From: Pseudaquabacterium pictum
GTDB taxonomy: Bacteria > Pseudomonadota > Gammaproteobacteria > Burkholderiales > Burkholderiaceae_C
Length of the DNA: 64,000 bases
NCBI RefSeq assembly: GCF_005403045.1
Contig: NZ_BJCL01000001.1
Location: 829,578-893,577, forward strand
Direction of reading: 5' to 3'
Shown: positions 62,217-64,000 of the stretch, one piece after another
How positions within the stretch are numbered: position 1 is the first letter of the stretch
How the letters are laid out: the number at the start of each line of letters is the position of its first letter
The notes under the pieces: model-generated
Told to the model about the DNA's origin: nothing
The model's input: the letters and a program-made list of their open reading frames with translations, nothing else
Databases searched by the model: none
Program-made: the position numbers and the translations under genes

Positions 62217-62302
62217 CAGCCTGTGGCTGAAGGCCAGGATGGAAATGGAGGGCCTTTGGCCGCATGCCCCGATGGGTGAATTTGAGCGCATGGTCAGGCG
62301 GC
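62217..62302. repeat. 86-nt direct repeat, copy B
   Basis: This segment aligns without gaps to 63262-63347 with 62 of 86 identical positions (hand count). Mismatches are spread evenly over the three codon phases, so it looks non-coding. On the minus strand it starts 34 nt downstream of the GNAT remnant stop and ends 52 nt before the GFA start codon. It may be a gene-spacing or recombination site or a shared upstream regulatory element. Confidence 0.7.
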
Positions 62303-62335
62303 AATTTGGGCTTGTGGTCTGCTGTTTGAAAGTGC

Positions 62336-62692
62336 CTAGATGCCGGCGTGATTCAAACGGTCGCTCAAGCGAGCTTCAACCTGATGTGCGCCGAGCTTGG
62401 TTTAGAAGGCCATGCCCCTGATGTTGGGCGCCTTGACGCTCCAATCCAAGCTGCCGCATCCGTTCTCGAGGGCGTGCATGGCCACCCAATGCATCAGGTG
62501 TCTTCCGGTGTTTCGACCGCGGTGGTTCTTTCGGACACAGCGTCCCGTCAAGACGCATGGCTTCCGCCCTTCGGGCTTCGGACCGTTCTCTGTGTGGCCT
62601 GTTGCGGCGATGGCGATGCGCATCTTCTCCCTCGATCGCCAACCTTCGAGGCAATGCGCCAACGGCGGTAGCAGCACCCGACATCTCGGCAT
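62336..62692 (-). pseudogene. GNAT acetyltransferase remnant with in-frame stop
   Basis: The frame encodes a GNAT C-terminal half: NHRGRNTGRHLMHWVAMHAL is the acetyl-CoA loop and helix, GCGSLDWSV the next strand, then GMAF-stop-TKLGAHQVEARLSDRL. GNAT proteins normally have Tyr at the stop position (AFYxxLGA), so a single TAA at 62402-62404 breaks the gene; the frame continues to TAG at 62336. The N-terminal half is not recognisable. The rest of the gap 62166-62697 holds only repeat copy B. Confidence 0.72.
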
Positions 62693-62697
62693 GCGCG

Positions 62698-63192
62698 TTA
62701 CTCGCTAAGCGCAGAATGAACCTGCGCAATGATGTTCTCGACCTGCTTCTCGGAGTAGCCCACGAACCTGCGCTGCACCTTGCCATCCCTGCCGATGACG
62801 ACCAGGTGCGGAATACCTTTCACGCCATATGCACGGGATATCGAGCCAGTGGTGTCGTGGACGAAAGTCAACGCGAGGCTCTTGGCCGCACTGCCAATCT
62901 GCTTGAACCGATCCTTGCTCTCGATGCTGATGGCGACCACCTTGACGCGGTCAGGCCCAATCACCTTCTGCATGCCCTCCAAAAGCGGCAGTTCCAGCTG
63001 ACATGGGCCGCACCAGGATGCCCAGAACGTTGCAACGACGACCTTGCCTTGGTGTGCAGAGACGAGGAAGTCTTGCCCTTCATAGGTCTTGCCCAGCAGG
63101 TCTGGGGCGGGCGCTCCGATGTCGACCTGCGCAATTGACTGGACAGACGCAGCCGCCAGAACGGCAGCCAGCAGTGCTGGGCGGATTCTCAT
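62698..63192 (-). CDS. TlpA-like periplasmic thioredoxin-family protein
   Basis: This 164-residue protein has a signal peptide (LLAAVLAAASVQSIAQ) and a thioredoxin fold with active site WCGPC (FWASWCGPCQLELP). The cis-proline lies in VKGIPHLVVIGRDGKV, typical of TlpA/ResA-like reductants. I chose ATG 63192, with GGGAG upstream; a longer frame to 63282 would run through the repeat. It ends 5 nt from the GNAT remnant. A role in cytochrome maturation or disulfide reduction is possible but no partner genes are near. Confidence 0.9.
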   Translation of the reverse strand: MRIRPALLAAVLAAASVQSIAQVDIGAPAPDLLGKTYEGQDFLVSAHQGKVVVATFWASWCGPCQLELPLLEGMQKVIGPDRVKVVAISIESKDRFKQIGSAAKSLALTFVHDTTGSISRAYGVKGIPHLVVIGRDGKVQRRFVGYSEKQVENIIAQVHSALSE

Positions 63193-63261
63193 GTGATCAA
63201 TCTCCCTTGCGCGCGACAGCGCCGGCTGTGTCGCCTTGCGTTGGAGCCAACCAGACCAGAT

Positions 63262-63347
63262 CGGTATGTGGCCGAAGACCAAGAATGAAATGGCGGACCT
63301 GTGGCCACATGCCGCCTTGGGTCCGATTGAACGAATGATCAGGCCAC
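63262..63347. repeat. 86-nt direct repeat, copy A
   Basis: This is the partner of the segment at 62217-62302. On the minus strand it begins within the last codons of the DUF1579 gene, including its TGA, and ends 69 nt before the TlpA start. It contains CGGACC/GGTCCG (63294-63299 pairs with 63320-63325) around TGTGGCCACA and could fold. No second core site typical of integron attC elements is apparent. Confidence 0.7.
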
Positions 63348-63830
63348 ACTGCGCGTGAATTCCATGGTCCAGTTCGTTTCCCAGCTGGTGCCGCCGTCAG
63401 CGGAAAACGCTTGCTCCCAAGTTGCAGCGTTCACCGACTTCTTTTTCCACAGGAAACGGACTTTGATCGGCTTGCCATCCAGAAAGTCATCTGCGTAGAA
63501 CGATCCAACATCTTCGCAGAAGCTGCCGACAACGGGCGCATCAAGATTGTGCGGGGCTCTTCCATCCAGCCACCAGATCGCCCATGTTCTGCTTGCCGAG
63601 TCATAGGATCTGATTGCAGCTGCGCGCACTTCACCGCCGGGAAAATACAAGACATTGTCTTCGAGGTTGCCAAAGCCATCAAGAATCTTGCGTGTACTGG
63701 ATCTGCCTTTGAACTCTGTCCAGGTATCACACCCACACAGACGTTCGTTGAGCCGCCGATGGTTGACAGTCCAGTCTCCAATGATGAAATCAAAGTCCAC
63801 CGGCGTGTGCTTGTCAGTTGGGTGCTGCAT
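63339..63830 (-). CDS. DUF1579-like protein
   Basis: This 163-residue cytoplasmic protein has DFDFIIGDWTVNHRRLNERL near the N-terminus and YDSASRTWAIWWLDGR, FYADDFLDGKPIKVRFLWKK and TWEQAFSADGGTSWETNWTMEF. This is the calycin-like pattern of DUF1579/lipocalin-related proteins. The function is unknown. Its lower GC and isolated position resemble a cassette-borne gene. The start is the only ATG at 63830. Confidence 0.8.
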   Translation of the reverse strand: MQHPTDKHTPVDFDFIIGDWTVNHRRLNERLCGCDTWTEFKGRSSTRKILDGFGNLEDNVLYFPGGEVRAAAIRSYDSASRTWAIWWLDGRAPHNLDAPVVGSFCEDVGSFYADDFLDGKPIKVRFLWKKKSVNAATWEQAFSADGGTSWETNWTMEFTRSVA

Positions 63831-64000
63831 TGCTTGTAGACGTGCGTGGCTGTACGGAGAATAGACGGCCTAAGGACGCTCTGCACAACACGGCGACCGA
63901 TATGGCAGCGCCTTGCAATTTGATCGGGGTCGGGCAATTGCGGTCCGAGTTGACGCTTGCAACGAGATCGCAAGGTGCCCGCGACGCGTTGTGCCGCTTG

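Noticed and set aside
62239..62421. 60-codon open frame on the plus strand over repeat copy B
   Set aside because: Mismatches between the two repeat copies show no codon periodicity and the frame has no counterpart of the same length in copy A.
62217..63347. Interpreting the 86-nt repeats as true integron attC sites
   Set aside because: No GTTRRRY/RYYYAAC pair and no integrase gene in the window; kept only as an open possibility in the findings.
63874..64000. GGACGCTCTGCACAAC near the right edge, resembling the end of some IS5-type elements
   Set aside because: Only one end is in the window, no matching inverted end and no transposase were seen. The similarity to IS ends is from memory only.
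1..64000. CRISPR arrays, tRNA and rRNA genes, riboswitches
   Set aside because: No regularly spaced repeats, cloverleaf-like segments or conserved riboswitch cores were recognised by reading; a covariance-model scan would be needed to exclude them fully.

Overview
This 64 kb window is very GC-rich and densely packed with genes. The gene set points to a betaproteobacterium of the order Burkholderiales, probably near the Rubrivivax/Leptothrix/Sphaerotilaceae group. The evidence is the DUF3460-ScpA pair, YaeQ, a PEP-CTERM-anchored hydrolase, a DUF4148-like repeat protein and the DUF485-ActP acetate operon. I saw no rRNA, tRNA or CRISPR array and no intact transposase. The placement is an inference from gene content. 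Starts, overlaps and motifs were read directly from the sequence.

Layout. 1-6.7 kb: oxidation and acyl-CoA genes on the plus strand (YCF48-like fragment, DUF3237, crotonase, anion permease, zinc alcohol dehydrogenase, SDR, ferredoxin, CYP153-type P450), consistent with terminal hydroxylation of an alkane or terpenoid and oxidation of the resulting alcohol. 6.9-13 kb: a minus-strand sulfate-ester scavenging operon (arylsulfatase, alkylsulfatase, TauD/AtsK-like dioxygenase) with a divergent Crp/Fnr regulator. 13-15.9 kb: a glycine-betaine/proline-type ABC transporter. 16-26 kb: an acetate-related sensory block. It contains an SLC5-histidine kinase, a CheY-like protein and a membrane PAS/degenerate-kinase/DnaQ exonuclease fusion, all coupled by 4-nt overlaps. 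They are divergent from an MHS permease, a small membrane protein, DUF485 and ActP. 26-28 kb: SoxR with a textbook SoxR box driving an MFS exporter.

28-47.6 kb holds mixed chromosomal genes: an M81 peptidase, an LDH-like dehydrogenase, a lipoprotein pair, ahpC-ahpF, TauE, rdgC, a PEP-CTERM GDSL hydrolase, apbC, metG, a phosphoesterase, SulP, HDOD, CYTH-CHAD, DUF3460 and scpA. 47.6-59.5 kb has a three-PAS hybrid kinase, yaeQ-prolyl oligopeptidase, an operon of three unrelated small lipoproteins, DUF924-AraC, a VOC protein, a DUF4148-like protein and an acyl-CoA ligase. 59.7-64 kb is a run of small accessory genes, all on the minus strand and visibly less GC-rich toward the end: VOC, two GFA, two unknowns, a broken GNAT, TlpA and DUF1579. 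Two diverged 86-nt direct repeats lie among them.

The most interesting items are the sensor kinase/CheY/pseudokinase-exonuclease operon (15.96-21.6 kb), the cassette-like tail with the 86-nt repeats, the three-lipoprotein operon, and the LDH-like enzyme with glycine at the specificity position.
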